From: Pseudosporangium ferrugineum
GTDB lineage: Bacteria > Actinomycetota > Actinomycetes > Mycobacteriales > Micromonosporaceae
DNA length: 64,000 nt
Assembly: GCF_003002065.1 (NCBI RefSeq)
Contig: NZ_PVZG01000013.1
Coordinates: 62,001-126,000, forward strand
Direction of reading: 5' to 3'
This document shows positions 10,694 to 20,729 of this stretch, piece after piece. Position 1 is the first letter of the stretch; the number at the start of each line of letters is the position of its first letter. The position numbers and the translations under genes are program-made. Under the pieces are notes generated by a model. The model was not told the origin of the DNA. It did no database searches and saw only the letters and a list, made by a program, of their open reading frames with translations.

Positions 10694-10777
10694 GAAGCCG
10701 GAGCCCGCATCGGCGGCGCAACTTCCGGTGGCCGCGATCTGTGGATTACCGATCGCTTTAACGGTTAAGTTCGAACG

Positions 10778-12013
10778 GTGACCGTCGTCGACCGCTCCCG
10801 TCTCGAACTTGCCAAGATCGCCGTCGGCGTCGCGTTTGCCGCCAATGGCCTCGCTCTCGGCGGGTGGCTGGCCCGTGCTCCCGCCATCCGGGCCGATCTG
10901 GGGCTGTCGTCGGCCGGGTTCGGGCTGTTGCTGCTCTGCCTGTCCGGGGCGTCGATTGCCGCGATTCCGCTGGCCGGGCCGCTCGTCCAGCGTTTCGGGC
11001 CGGCCCGGTCGGTGCTGTACGCCAGCATGTCCGTGGTCGTGGGGCTGGCCGGTCTGGGCACGGGGACGGCGGCCGGTTCGGTGCCGTTCGCCGGGGCGGG
11101 GCTCGTGTTCATCGGCGTGGGCGTCAGCCTCTGGGACGTGGCGATGAACGTCGAGGGCGCGGACGTGGAACGGCGGCTCGGCCGTACGCTGATGCCTCGC
11201 TTTCATGCCGGTTTCAGTATCGGCACGGTGGCCGGGGCCGGGGTCAGCGCGGCGGCGGCGACCGCGGCGGTGACGGTCACGACCCAGGTGTACGCAACGG
11301 CCGCCGTGATCGCGGTCGTGATGCTCTTCACCGTGCGCCGTTTCCTGCCCGTCCCGGAACTGCACCGCGAGGAGTCGCCGGGCGGCCGGGTGCGGGACGC
11401 CTGGCGTGAGCCGCGCACGCTGCTGATCGGCGTACTCATCTTGGGGTTCGGATTCACCGAGGGCGCGGCCAACGACTGGCTGGCGATCAGCCTGGTCGAC
11501 GGCTACGGCGCCACCGAGGCCGTCGGCGCGATCGGCTTCGGGTTCTTCGTCGCGGCGATGACCCTCGGCCGGATCTTCGGTCATGCGGCGATCGAACGCT
11601 GGGGCCGGGTCGTCACGCTGCGGCTGACCGCGGTCTCCGCCCTGGCCGGCCTGCTCCTGGTCGTTTCCGGCATCGGCGTGCCGGTCGTGCTCGCCGGGGC
11701 GCTGCTGTGGGGCGCGGGCGCGTCGCTGGGCTTCCCGATCGGCATGAGCGCCGCGGCCGACGACCCGCTCCGGGCGGCGATCCGGGTCTCGGTCGCGGGC
11801 TCGATCGGGTACGGCGCCTTCCTGGCGGGCCCGCCGCTGATCGGCCTGCTCGCGGAGCACGTCGGCGTGCTCCCCGCGCTGCTGGTCGTGGTGGCGGCGA
11901 TCGGCCTGGGCCTGCTCGGCTCCGGCGCCGCCCGCCCCCTGACCCCCGAAAACGCCCCGCACCCGCTCGCCGAGAGCGAACCGCACAGCACGGAACCGCA
12001 AGGAGAGCGCTGA
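10778..12013 (+). CDS. MFS transporter
   Basis: Major facilitator superfamily permease, 411 aa with about twelve predicted membrane helices; the substrate is not predictable. GTG 10778 starts a typical N-terminus (LAKIAVGVAFAANGLALGGWLARAP). The first half contains the loop GPLVQRFGPARSV in the position of the MFS motif A, and WDVAMNVEGADVERRLGR is typical of the YbjJ/FucP-like branch of small exporters. The second half begins with LIGVLILGFGFTEGAANDW. It stands alone behind the nrdJ terminator and converges on the hydrolase gene at 12044, so it is probably monocistronic. No ribosome site was seen before the GTG, so it may be translated from a leaderless mRNA. Confidence 0.88.
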   Translation: MTVVDRSRLELAKIAVGVAFAANGLALGGWLARAPAIRADLGLSSAGFGLLLLCLSGASIAAIPLAGPLVQRFGPARSVLYASMSVVVGLAGLGTGTAAGSVPFAGAGLVFIGVGVSLWDVAMNVEGADVERRLGRTLMPRFHAGFSIGTVAGAGVSAAAATAAVTVTTQVYATAAVIAVVMLFTVRRFLPVPELHREESPGGRVRDAWREPRTLLIGVLILGFGFTEGAANDWLAISLVDGYGATEAVGAIGFGFFVAAMTLGRIFGHAAIERWGRVVTLRLTAVSALAGLLLVVSGIGVPVVLAGALLWGAGASLGFPIGMSAAADDPLRAAIRVSVAGSIGYGAFLAGPPLIGLLAEHVGVLPALLVVVAAIGLGLLGSGAARPLTPENAPHPLAESEPHSTEPQGER

Positions 12014-12043
12014 CCCCATCCCCGGGAGGGGGAGCGCCGCCCC

Positions 12044-12952
12044 TCACCCCTCCAGGAAATCCCCAATGATCTTGGCCAACAGCTCCGGCTGCTCGATCAC
12101 CATCGCGTGCGAAGCGTCCGCCAGCTGCAGATACCGCATCCGCGGGTTCGCCTTCGCCCCCGCGGCCGCCTGCTCCACCAGGAACCGCCGGTGCGCCGCA
12201 TACAGCTCCGCGAAGGGTTCCTGCTCCGGCAGGTCGCGGGTGGCCAGCACCGCGAGCGTCGGCGCGGGCGTCGAGGCGTAGGCGGGACCCAGATCAAGAT
12301 CGTTCATCAGCGTACGCAGAGAGCCCGTGGTCTCCGCCGTCGGCCGCGTCGACGTCTCGCCGTCCCTGTGCACGAGGTTGCGCCGGAAGCCCTCGATCCA
12401 CACCTTCTCGTTGGCGCCCATGTCCCGCGCCGCCATCTGCTGGCGTTCGACGAGGTCGGGAAGCTCCGCCGCGGGAATCACGCGGCCGGCACCCGCCTGG
12501 ATCCCGTCGAAAAGCTCGTGCAGCCGGGCCAGTTCGGCGGCGGCCTTCTCCGGATCGAGCCCGGGAAGCTGCCCGGCGTGCGTCGGCGGCGGATTTCCGT
12601 CGAGGCTCACCACCCCGGGCGTCTCGGGATGCCGTTGCCCCCACAGCACCGCGAGCATCCCGCCCAGCGAGTGACCGGCAACGGCAGGACGATCCAATTC
12701 CATCTGTACGGTCACCGCCGCGAGGTCACCCAGCGCGGCATCCCACGACCACGGACCGTCACCGGAACGCCCGTGTCCCCGCAGGTCCATCGCGATGACC
12801 CGGTGCCGCGGCCGCAGCGCCCGGGCCAGCGTGGTGAGCATCGCGAGGTTGCCGCCGGCCCCGTGCAGCAGGAGCAGGGGCGGCCGGTCGCCGCCGAAGT
12901 CGCGTACGGCGATCGGCAGGTCCCCGGCGTCGACCAGGCGGTCATTGATCAT
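12044..12952 (-). CDS. Alpha/beta-fold hydrolase
   Basis: Serine hydrolase of the alpha/beta-hydrolase superfamily, 302 aa, probably cytoplasmic, with unknown substrate. Visible elements are the oxyanion region LLLLHGAGGN, the DLRGHGRS segment, the nucleophile elbow GHSLGG (Ser about 95), an Asp in LAVLATRDLPEQ and the catalytic His in ADASHAMVIEQPE near the C-terminus. A helical cap of about 110 residues sits between strands. Its start overlaps the end of the HTH gene (12942-13418) by 11 bases, so the two are co-transcribed and the HTH protein may govern or accompany this enzyme. Confidence 0.88.
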   Translation of the reverse strand: MINDRLVDAGDLPIAVRDFGGDRPPLLLLHGAGGNLAMLTTLARALRPRHRVIAMDLRGHGRSGDGPWSWDAALGDLAAVTVQMELDRPAVAGHSLGGMLAVLWGQRHPETPGVVSLDGNPPPTHAGQLPGLDPEKAAAELARLHELFDGIQAGAGRVIPAAELPDLVERQQMAARDMGANEKVWIEGFRRNLVHRDGETSTRPTAETTGSLRTLMNDLDLGPAYASTPAPTLAVLATRDLPEQEPFAELYAAHRRFLVEQAAAGAKANPRMRYLQLADASHAMVIEQPELLAKIIGDFLEG

Positions 12953-13418
12953 CGCTGTCTCCCAGCTCGTCGCACAGTCTCAACCGTTCCCGTACGGCGG
13001 CAGCGGGCACCCCGCCGTCCGGGTGCCGCGGCAGCTTGCCGCGGCGTACCAGGTCATGCACCGCCTGGCGGGTGATGCCGAGCATCGCCCCGGCGGTCGC
13101 GAGCGACACGGACTCCGCGGCGGGATGCCCCACCCGCGCCGCGACCACCCGCCCCAGCGGCGTACGCCACCACTCCAGCGGCGGATCGAACGGCCGGTCG
13201 CCGGGGTACAGCGTGGCCACCAGCCGCATCGCGGCCCCGCCGGCCGCCCGGTCGTCGTCGCCCCGCATGAGGTCGGCCCACCGCCCGGCCCGTACGCGAA
13301 TGAGCCGTCGCAGCGCCGCCACCGTGTCGTCGCCCTCGAGAAGGATCTCCAGCGGGTCGACGAGGCGGATGTCGAGCAGCCGCACGACCTGCTCGACGAG
13401 CTCGGCACGCGTCGGCAT
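12942..13418 (-). CDS. Small helix-turn-helix protein
   Basis: A 158-aa protein with an excisionase/MerR-type helix-turn-helix at about 108-140 (SLATAGAMLGITRQAVHDLVRRGKLP). ATG 13418 is favoured because AAGGA lies 7 bases upstream; an in-frame TTG at 13454 lacks a site. The N-terminal part (LVEQVVRLLDIRLVDPLEILLEGDD) is helical and does not match a domain I know. It overlaps the following hydrolase gene by 11 bases and is divergent from the DUF5522 gene with only 59 bp between the starts. Probably a DNA-binding regulator, but nothing shows its target. Confidence 0.75.
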   Translation of the reverse strand: MPTRAELVEQVVRLLDIRLVDPLEILLEGDDTVAALRRLIRVRAGRWADLMRGDDDRAAGGAAMRLVATLYPGDRPFDPPLEWWRTPLGRVVAARVGHPAAESVSLATAGAMLGITRQAVHDLVRRGKLPRHPDGGVPAAAVRERLRLCDELGDSDDQ

Positions 13419-13477
13419 CGACCCATCCTTCCGCTCCTTGACGGCGAGTGTCAAGTAGCACCCGCTAGGGTCGGGCG

Positions 13478-13714
13478 GTGGACGATGAGCTGGCCCCGCG
13501 ACCGCTTTCCGAGCCGCATCCGTCGCGTCTCGCCCCCGATCATCCGCGCCGGGCGGAGATCCTCGCCGCCCATGACGCCGCGCTCACCGAGGGCAGGGCG
13601 GGCTACCCCGACCCGGGCACCGGACTCTTCGTGCTGACCGCCGGCTTCCTCGCCGCGCGCGGCACCTGCTGTGGCAGGGGGTGCCGTCACTGTCCGTACA
13701 TTAATTGTGTCTAA
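13478..13714 (+). CDS. DUF5522 Cys-rich small protein
   Basis: A 78-aa protein with the DUF5522 signature CCGRGCRHCPY near its end, four cysteines and a histidine that probably bind zinc. GTG 13478 begins the frame. The family is widespread in bacteria and has no known function. The sequence after the stop (TTAATTGTGTCTAAGTAAGACTT) is unusually AT-rich and may hold the promoter of the lipoprotein gene that follows. Confidence 0.82.
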   Translation: MDDELAPRPLSEPHPSRLAPDHPRRAEILAAHDAALTEGRAGYPDPGTGLFVLTAGFLAARGTCCGRGCRHCPYINCV

Positions 13715-13778
13715 GTAAGACTTCCGGCGGGACCCTCCGGGCCAGTACGGTGTGCCCGAATTATTCGGGAGGACCCAG

Positions 13779-14336
13779 GTGCGCAAGCGTCCCATCGCCC
13801 CCGCCGCTGCCGCCGCGGCGCTGCTCGCCCTGACCGGCTGCACGACCGAGCAACCGGACACCGTGGCGCTGCCACCCGTGCCGATCGTCCAGCAGCCGGC
13901 GGCCTCCGCGGGCGGCGCCTGCATCCTCTGGGACTACCAGTTCATCAAGGAGAAGATCGGCGTCGAGTTCTCCATCGCCGCCTCCGACCAGGCCGAGAAG
14001 ACGTCGACGTGCGTGGTGCAGACCGCGTCGGCGGAATGGCCGTACCTGGCGCTCTCGGTCGTGGAGAGCACCAAGGCCGACGCGGACCTTTTCCTCGAGG
14101 CCGTGATGCCGGCCAAGGCCACGAAGCTGAAGGGCCTCGGCAAGGCCGGCTACCGCCTGGTGTCGAAGCCCGCGAACGGCCACGGCCCGTCGATCGAGAT
14201 CGGCTGGCTCAGCGGCGCGGAGCAACTCCAGACCCTCCGCTTCACCTTCGCGGAGGGCGCGCCCCCGGCAGACGTCAAGAAGATGCAGACCAGCCTGCTC
14301 TCCCTGGCCCGCGCCATGAACACCACCGACGGCTGA
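13779..14336 (+). CDS. Putative lipoprotein
   Basis: A 185-aa exported protein. GTG 13779 follows GGGAGGA (13767-13773). The basic start VRKRP, a hydrophobic run and the lipobox LTGC give Cys near residue 22 as the lipid anchor after signal peptidase II cleavage. The mature part has an Ala/Pro linker, then a small globular domain (CILWDYQFIKEKIGVEFSIA ... SLARAMNTT) with two further Cys that could pair. It resembles the DUF3558-type actinobacterial lipoproteins in size and layout, but that assignment is uncertain. No operon partner is evident. Confidence 0.75.
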   Translation: MRKRPIAPAAAAAALLALTGCTTEQPDTVALPPVPIVQQPAASAGGACILWDYQFIKEKIGVEFSIAASDQAEKTSTCVVQTASAEWPYLALSVVESTKADADLFLEAVMPAKATKLKGLGKAGYRLVSKPANGHGPSIEIGWLSGAEQLQTLRFTFAEGAPPADVKKMQTSLLSLARAMNTTDG

Positions 14337-14741
14337 CCGCCCCGCCCGAACCCGCACCCGGCCTGAGCACCCCCGCCCGCCACAACCCACGCACGGGCCG
14401 ACTGAGACGCGCCCTGCCGCACCCACGACCCGCGCACCCGCCGCTCCCGGCGCGCCTGCCGGGACTCGCGCGCCTGCCGCACCCCACGATCCGCGCGCCT
14501 GCCGCTCCCGGCGCGCCGGCCGCGACTCACGCGCCTGCCGCACCCCACGACCCGCGCACCTGCCGCACCGCGGGCACCTCCGCCCGCCGCGCGCCCGCCG
14601 CACCCCGCGCGCCGGCCGCACTCGGCGACCCACGCACCTCAGGACCCGCGGACCCGCCGCGACCCGCGCGACAGCCGCGACCCGCGCGTCAGCTTGCGAT
14701 TCCGGGCCGGGAACAGCCGGGAGTGGGCCTAAGGACCCGGC
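14337..14741. other. Gene-free low-complexity spacer
   Basis: No gene supported between the lipoprotein gene and ideR, which converge. The stretch is a patchwork of recurring pieces, notably GCCGCACCCCACGAYCCGCG near 14477 and 14537 and CGCGCGCCTGCCG, with no regular period. Open frames through it encode only Pro/Ala/Arg. Confidence 0.6.
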
Positions 14742-15440
14742 TCAGTGGGCGTCGACGAACACGCGGGAGGCGACCTCGCGCGGCAGGCGGATCTTGTCCC
14801 CGGACCGGTCGATCGTCACGCCGTCGCGTTCCTGGGCCACCGTCACCGTCGCGCCCGGGTCGATGCCCGCCTGGTGCAGCTGCCGCAGCACGCCCGCGTT
14901 CGTCTGGACGCTCTCGCAGATCCGGCGCACCACCACGCTGCCGCTGAGCCCCGGGAACGCCAGGTTGCGCTCGCCCGCGGTGATCACCGTGGAGCTGCTC
15001 TCCAGCGGCTCCTCCGCCGGGATGCCCAGCACCTCGAGCCCCGGGATCGGGTTGCCGTACGGCGAGCGGGTGGGCCGGTTGAGCAGCTCGTACACCTTCT
15101 TCTCGACCGAGTCGCTCATCACGTGCTCCCAGCGGCAGGCCTCCTCGTGGGCCTCCTCGTAGGGCATGCCGATGACGTTGACCAGGAGCAGCTCGGCGAG
15201 CCGGTGCTTGCGCATGACGGCGACCGCCGCGACCCGGCCTTCCTCGGTCAGCAGCAGATGGCGGTCGTTCTCGACGGTCAGGAGGCCGTCGCGCTCCATG
15301 CGCGCGACCGTCTGGCTCACCGTGGGACCGCTCTGGTGCAGGCGCTCGGCGATACGTGCGCGCAGCGGCGGCACGCCTTCCTCCTCGAGTTCGAGGATCG
15401 TGCGCAGGTACATCTCGGTGGTATCGACGAGATCATTCAC
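14742..15440 (-). CDS. ideR: Iron-dependent repressor IdeR/DtxR
   Basis: Fe(II)-responsive repressor of siderophore and iron-uptake genes, 232 aa. The N-terminal winged helix includes SGPTVSQTVARMERDGLL. Both metal sites are complete with textbook DtxR numbering: Met10, Cys102, Glu105 and His106 in the primary site (ACRWEH) and His79, Glu83 and His98 in the ancillary site. A C-terminal SH3-like domain runs to the end. ATG 15440 fits because Met10 then aligns exactly with DtxR. It lies near sigB, as ideR does in mycobacteria, with acuC and pat between. A purine-poor upstream region gives no clear ribosome site. Confidence 0.96.
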   Translation of the reverse strand: MNDLVDTTEMYLRTILELEEEGVPPLRARIAERLHQSGPTVSQTVARMERDGLLTVENDRHLLLTEEGRVAAVAVMRKHRLAELLLVNVIGMPYEEAHEEACRWEHVMSDSVEKKVYELLNRPTRSPYGNPIPGLEVLGIPAEEPLESSSTVITAGERNLAFPGLSGSVVVRRICESVQTNAGVLRQLHQAGIDPGATVTVAQERDGVTIDRSGDKIRLPREVASRVFVDAH

Positions 15441-15590
15441 AGTGCGGCCCTCCCAGCAGCGATATTACCTCGTAGCCGGGGGTTGACTTCACGCCGACGA
15501 GGTGGGTGAGCAGACCCTACCGGAACGGCCGCGGCTCGGCCCTGATGGGACAAATCGGCGCACCACATTCTGTCGGACCGGCGTGGCAGA

Positions 15591-16784
15591 GTGACGGGCA
15601 TGGCGGACGGGACGACGGCAGTGATCTGGGACGAGGCGCTGCTCGCGTACGACATGGGTGATCACCCGCTCAATCCGGTGCGGGTCGAGCTGACCATGGC
15701 GCTCGCCCGCGAGCTGGGCGTCCTCGATCGGCCCGGGGTGCGCACGGTGGTGCCCGCGCCCGCCGGCGACGACGCGCTGATCCGCGTGCACCGGCCCGAC
15801 TACCTCGACGCCGTGCGGAGGGCGCCGCTGGATCCCTTCTTCCGCGGCTGGGGGCTCAACACGCCCGACAACCCGGTCTTCGAGGGCATGCACGAGGCCT
15901 CGGCGCGGATCTGCGGCGCGACGATGGCCGCCGCCGACGCGGTCTGGTCCGGTGCCGCCACCCGCGCCGTCAACGTCTCCGGCGGTCTGCACCACGCGAT
16001 GGCGGCGCGGGCGGCCGGCTTCTGCGTCTACAACGATCCCGCCGTCGCGATCACGCGCCTGCTCGACCAGGGTGCGCAGCGCATCGCGTACGTGGACGTC
16101 GACGTGCACCACGGCGACGGGGTGCAGGCGGCCTTCTACGACGACCCCCGGGTGCTCACCGTCAGCCTGCACGAGTCGCCCCTGGCTCTGTTCCCCGGCA
16201 CGGGCTATCCGGGCGAGACCGGCGGACCGGGAGCCGAGGGTACGGCGGTGAACATCGCGCTGCCACCGGGCACGGGCGACGCCGGCTGGCTGCGCGCCTT
16301 CCACGCGATCGTGCCGTCGGTGATCCGCGCGTTCGAGCCGCAGCTGCTGTTCACCCAGTGCGGCGCCGACGCGCACCGGCTCGACCCGCTCGCCGACCTG
16401 CGCCTGACCGTCGACGGGCAGCGTGCGGCATATGTCGCTCTGCGCGCCCTGGCCGACGAGCTGTGCGAGGGCCGCTGGGTCGCGACCGGCGGCGGCGGGT
16501 ATGCGCTGGTCGAGGTGGTCCCGCGAGCCTGGACCCACCTGCTCGCCGTGGCCACCGGCGAACCGCTCGACCCGGGCACCCCCACCCCGCCGGCGTGGCG
16601 CAAGCTCGCCGCCGAGCGCTGCCCCGGCCGCCCCGTCCCCACCGAGCTGACCGACGGCACGCCGCCCCCGGTCGAGCGGTGGGAGCCCGGCACCGCCCCC
16701 GACCCCGTCGACAAGGCCATCATGGCCACCCGGATGGCGGTCTTCCCGCTGCACGGCCTCGACCCCCACGACCCCCGCGACTGA
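15591..16784 (+). CDS. acuC: AcuC-type histone-deacetylase-fold protein deacetylase
   Basis: Zn-dependent deacetylase of the class I/II HDAC fold, 397 aa; in Bacillus and actinobacteria AcuC proteins remove acetyl groups from acetyl-CoA synthetase and so reactivate it. Active-site motifs are intact: GGLHHAM near 133, the zinc ligands in DVDVHHGDG (about 170-178) and an Asp in QCGADAHRLDPL, with GGGGYAL and the substrate-loop Tyr after it. GTG 15591 or ATG 15600 could be the start; neither has a good ribosome site. The next gene is a GNAT acetyltransferase with an acyl-CoA-synthetase-like part, so opposing writer and eraser enzymes lie side by side, separated by an 18-bp repeat array. Confidence 0.92.
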   Translation: MTGMADGTTAVIWDEALLAYDMGDHPLNPVRVELTMALARELGVLDRPGVRTVVPAPAGDDALIRVHRPDYLDAVRRAPLDPFFRGWGLNTPDNPVFEGMHEASARICGATMAAADAVWSGAATRAVNVSGGLHHAMAARAAGFCVYNDPAVAITRLLDQGAQRIAYVDVDVHHGDGVQAAFYDDPRVLTVSLHESPLALFPGTGYPGETGGPGAEGTAVNIALPPGTGDAGWLRAFHAIVPSVIRAFEPQLLFTQCGADAHRLDPLADLRLTVDGQRAAYVALRALADELCEGRWVATGGGGYALVEVVPRAWTHLLAVATGEPLDPGTPTPPAWRKLAAERCPGRPVPTELTDGTPPPVERWEPGTAPDPVDKAIMATRMAVFPLHGLDPHDPRD

Positions 16785-17138
16785 CCCGATGCCCCCGCCC
16801 ACCTCCCGCCGACGCCCGCGAACCCCCGCGGCCACAACACCACGTCGCCCGCCGCCCGCCGCGCCTGCCGGGCTCGCGGCGCCTGCCGGGCTCGCGGCGC
16901 CTGCCGGGCTCGCGGCGCCTGCCGGGCTCGCGGCGCCTGCCGGGCTCGCCGCGCTTGCCGGGCCTGTCGCGCTTGCCGGGCTTGCCACGCCTGCCGGGCT
17001 TGCCACGCTTGCCGGGCTTGCCACGCTTGCCACGCCTGTCGCGCCCGCCGCGCCGCGACGCTTACCGACCGCTCGACGCTGCCGGCCGCGGACCCCCGCT
17101 GCCGGGGCGCCGCGACGCCAGATTGGGAGGTGATCCCG
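16785..17138. other. Spacer between acuC and the acetyltransferase
   Basis: No gene supported. Nearly half the gap is the 18-bp array at 16861-17022; the open frames reading through it encode AAPAGL repeats only. A ribosome site (GGGAGG, 17125-17130) for the next gene closes the gap. Confidence 0.6.
16861..17022. repeat. 18-bp tandem repeat, nine copies
   Basis: Nine successive units of GCGCCTGCCGGGCTCGCG: the first four are identical, the next five drift towards ACGCTTGCCGGGCTTGCC. The graded decay along the array suggests growth from one end. Nine-base half units continue to about 17050. Confidence 0.92.
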
Positions 17139-19685
17139 GTGACCAGGGAAGCCGACGTGCTGCTCTCCGACGGCAGCGCCGTGCACATGCGGCCGATCCG
17201 TCCCGACGACGCGCCCGCCATCGTGGAGTTCCACTCGCGGATGAGCGACCGCACCCGCTACCTGCGGTATTTCTCGCCGTATCCGCGAATTCCGGAACGC
17301 GACCTCGAGCGGTTCGTCAACGTCGACCACCACGACCGGGAGGCGTTCGTCATCGTCTCGGGCCCCCGGATCATGGCGGTCGGCCGGTACGAGCGGCTCG
17401 GTCCCGGCTCGCCCGAGGCGGAGGTCGCGTTCGTGGTCGAGGACGCGCACCAGGGCCGCGGGATCGGCTCGGTGCTGCTCGAGCACCTGGCCGACGCCGC
17501 GCGGGTGAACGGCATCTCCCGGTTCGTCGCCGAGGTGCTGCCGCAGAACGGCGGCATGCTGCGCGTGTTCAGCGACTTCGGCTACCAGATCCAGCGCAGG
17601 TACGCCGACGGCGTGGTGCATCTGAGCTTCTCGATCGCCCCGACGGAGAAGTCCCGCGAGGTGCAGGAGAGCCGCGAGCAGCGCACCGAGGCCAGGTCCA
17701 TCGCCCGCCTGCTGCACCCGCGCGGGGTCGCGGTGTACGGCGCGAGCGCCAGCGGCCAGGGCATCGGCGCCGCCCTGCTCGGCCACCTGCGCGACGGCGG
17801 TTACACCGGCTCGGTCGTGCCCGTGCACCGCAGCGCGGCCCGGGTGGCGGGGCTGCGGGCCTACCGGTCGGCCACGGAGGCCGGTGCGGCGGTTGATCTG
17901 GCGCTCATCGCCGTACCCCCGGACGGGGTTGACGACGCCGTCGCCGACGCCGCCGCGGCCGGCGCGGGAGGCCTGGTGGTCGTGTCGGCCGGCTTCGCCG
18001 AGGCCGGGCCGGAGGGCGTGCTCGCTCAGCGTGCGCTGGTCGACGCGGCGCACGCGGCCGGCCTGCGCGTGGTCGGCCCCAACTGCCTGGGAATAGCCAA
18101 CACCGATCCTTCCGTACGCCTCAACGCCACGCTCGCGCCGCGACTGCCGGCGGCGGGCCGGGTGGGCTTCTTCAGCCAGTCCGGTGCGCTCGGGGTGGCG
18201 CTGCTCGCCGAGGCCGACCGCCGTGGCCTGGGCCTGTCCAGTTTCGTGTCGGCGGGCAACCGCGCCGACGTCTCGGGCAACGACCTTTTGCAGTACTGGC
18301 AGGACGACCCCGGCACCGACCTCGTCCTGCTGTACCTGGAGACGTTCGGCAACGCGCGCAAGTTCGCCCGGCTGGCGCGGCGGATGAGCCGGGTCAAGCC
18401 GGTGGTCGCGGTGGCGTCGGCGACGCGCCCGCCGGGGCTGGCGGGAGACCTGCCCGGCCCCGACACCAAGGCGGTGACCGCGCTGTTCGCCCGCTCCGGC
18501 GTCATCCGCGTCGACACCGTCGCCGAGCTGTTCGACGTCGGGGTCCTGCTCGCGCACCAGCCGCTGCCGTCCGGCCGCCGGGTGGCCGTGGTCGGCAACT
18601 CCTCGGCCCTGTCCGGCCTGGCCGTCGCCGCCTGCCGCGCCAACGGGCTGACCGTGGCCGAGGGCTATCCGCAGGACATCAGCCCGCAGGCCGGCGCGCA
18701 CGACTTCGCCGACGCGCTGGCGGACGCGGCCGTGGACGACCGGGTCGACGCGCTGGTGGTGGTGTTCGCGCCGCCGCTGCCCGGCCAGCTTCCCGACGAG
18801 GACGCCGACTTCGCGGCCGCCCTGGGCAGCGTGGCGCTCGCGGGGGAGAAGCCGACGGTGGCGACGTTCCTGCTCGGGCAGTTGCCGGCGAAGGTGCCGT
18901 CGTACCCGTCGGTGGAGGAGGCGGTGCGGGCGCTCGGCCGGGTCGCCACGTACGCCGACTGGCTGCGCCGGCCGCCGGGGGTGCTGCCGGTGCTCTCCGG
19001 TGTGGACCCGGGCGCCGCCGAGTGCGAGGGGCCGCCGTCCGAGCTGCTCGCCGCGTACGGAATCCCGGTCGAACCGTCGACGTCGGCCGGGACGATCGAC
19101 GAGGCCGTCGCCGCCGCGGAGGCCCTCGGTTATCCGGTGGCGCTGAAGGCGGCGGGCCGGGCGCTGCGCCACCGCATCGACCTGGGCGCCGTACGCCTCG
19201 CGCTGGCCGACGAGGACGATGTCCGCGCCGCGTACCGGGAGCTGGCGGCGGCGTTCGGCCCGCACGTCCTGGTCCAGTCGATGGTGGCACCGGGCGTGGC
19301 CTGCACCGTCGAGGTGGTGGAGGACCCGGCGTTCGGCCCGGTGGTCGGCTTCGGCCTGGGCGGCGTGGCCAGCGAGCTGCTCGGTGACCTCGCCTGGCGG
19401 GCCGCCCCGCTCACCGACCGCGCGGCGGCGGCCCTGGTCGACGAGCCCCGCGCGGCACCGCTGCTGCACGGCTACCGCGGTTCGGCGCCGGTCGACCGGG
19501 ACGCCCTGATCGATCTGCTGCTCCGCGTCGGCCGCCTCGCCGACGAGCACCCCCGCGTCCGCGCCCTGTCCCTGAACCCGGTCCTGGCCCGGCCGGACGG
19601 CTATGCGGTCCTGCACGCGTCCATGGAGATCGGGGAGCCCGGCGTACGCCCGGACACCGGTCCCCGCCGCCTCGAAGCAGTGTGA
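17139..19685 (+). CDS. pat: GNAT protein acetyltransferase fused to NDP-forming acyl-CoA-synthetase-like domain (Pat)
   Basis: Protein lysine acetyltransferase of the Pat/PatZ group, 848 aa, which typically acetylates and inactivates acyl-CoA synthetases. GTG 17139 is preceded by GGGAGGTGA at the right distance, better than GTG 17130, which lies inside that site. The GNAT domain is at the N-terminus (about 5-165, acetyl-CoA motif HQGRGIGSVLL), followed by CoA-binding, ligase-CoA and ATP-grasp domains of ADP-forming synthetases (GVAVYGASASGQGIG, VGFFSQSGALG, LLAAYGIPVEPS). The phospho-His expected in a (S/G)HTGA motif is absent: that place reads GPDTKAV near residue 442. The synthetase part is thus probably a regulatory sensor, as in Salmonella Pat, where the GNAT domain is at the other end. 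It pairs with acuC. Confidence 0.88.
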   Translation: MTREADVLLSDGSAVHMRPIRPDDAPAIVEFHSRMSDRTRYLRYFSPYPRIPERDLERFVNVDHHDREAFVIVSGPRIMAVGRYERLGPGSPEAEVAFVVEDAHQGRGIGSVLLEHLADAARVNGISRFVAEVLPQNGGMLRVFSDFGYQIQRRYADGVVHLSFSIAPTEKSREVQESREQRTEARSIARLLHPRGVAVYGASASGQGIGAALLGHLRDGGYTGSVVPVHRSAARVAGLRAYRSATEAGAAVDLALIAVPPDGVDDAVADAAAAGAGGLVVVSAGFAEAGPEGVLAQRALVDAAHAAGLRVVGPNCLGIANTDPSVRLNATLAPRLPAAGRVGFFSQSGALGVALLAEADRRGLGLSSFVSAGNRADVSGNDLLQYWQDDPGTDLVLLYLETFGNARKFARLARRMSRVKPVVAVASATRPPGLAGDLPGPDTKAVTALFARSGVIRVDTVAELFDVGVLLAHQPLPSGRRVAVVGNSSALSGLAVAACRANGLTVAEGYPQDISPQAGAHDFADALADAAVDDRVDALVVVFAPPLPGQLPDEDADFAAALGSVALAGEKPTVATFLLGQLPAKVPSYPSVEEAVRALGRVATYADWLRRPPGVLPVLSGVDPGAAECEGPPSELLAAYGIPVEPSTSAGTIDEAVAAAEALGYPVALKAAGRALRHRIDLGAVRLALADEDDVRAAYRELAAAFGPHVLVQSMVAPGVACTVEVVEDPAFGPVVGFGLGGVASELLGDLAWRAAPLTDRAAAALVDEPRAAPLLHGYRGSAPVDRDALIDLLLRVGRLADEHPRVRALSLNPVLARPDGYAVLHASMEIGEPGVRPDTGPRRLEAV

Positions 19686-19716
19686 GGCCGGCCACGAACA
19701 GCGGCCGGCCTCACAC
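19680..19716. terminator. Bidirectional terminator between pat and sigB
   Basis: A perfect 14-bp stem (GTGTGAGGCCGGCC / GGCCGGCCTCACAC) with a 9-nt loop overlaps the pat stop codon and lies 14 bp after the end of sigB on the opposite strand. It serves both convergent genes. Confidence 0.85.
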
Positions 19717-19730
19717 GTGGTACGGGGGAA

Positions 19731-20729
<999 letters not shown>

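Larger units (their letters stand above)
10463..10777. other. Spacer after nrdJ
   Basis: No gene. It holds a strong terminator (10542-10572) and a 21-bp tandem repeat (10610-10693). Just before the next start, GTTCGAAC (10770-10777) is an 8-bp palindrome touching the GTG of the MFS gene; it could be an operator, but only half matches an SOS box. Confidence 0.5.

Noticed and set aside
10770..10777. SOS box at the MFS gene start
   Set aside because: GTTCGAAC is a palindrome built from the half sites in reverse order and spacing; it does not fit TCGAAC-N4-GTTCGA.
16789..17133. A 114-aa AAPAGL-repeat protein between acuC and pat
   Set aside because: It consists almost wholly of the 18-bp array, lacks a ribosome site and overlaps the next gene's site.
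15489..19616. A minus-strand open frame of 1375 codons antisense to acuC and pat
   Set aside because: Same reason: shadow of real genes, low-complexity peptide, no ribosome site.
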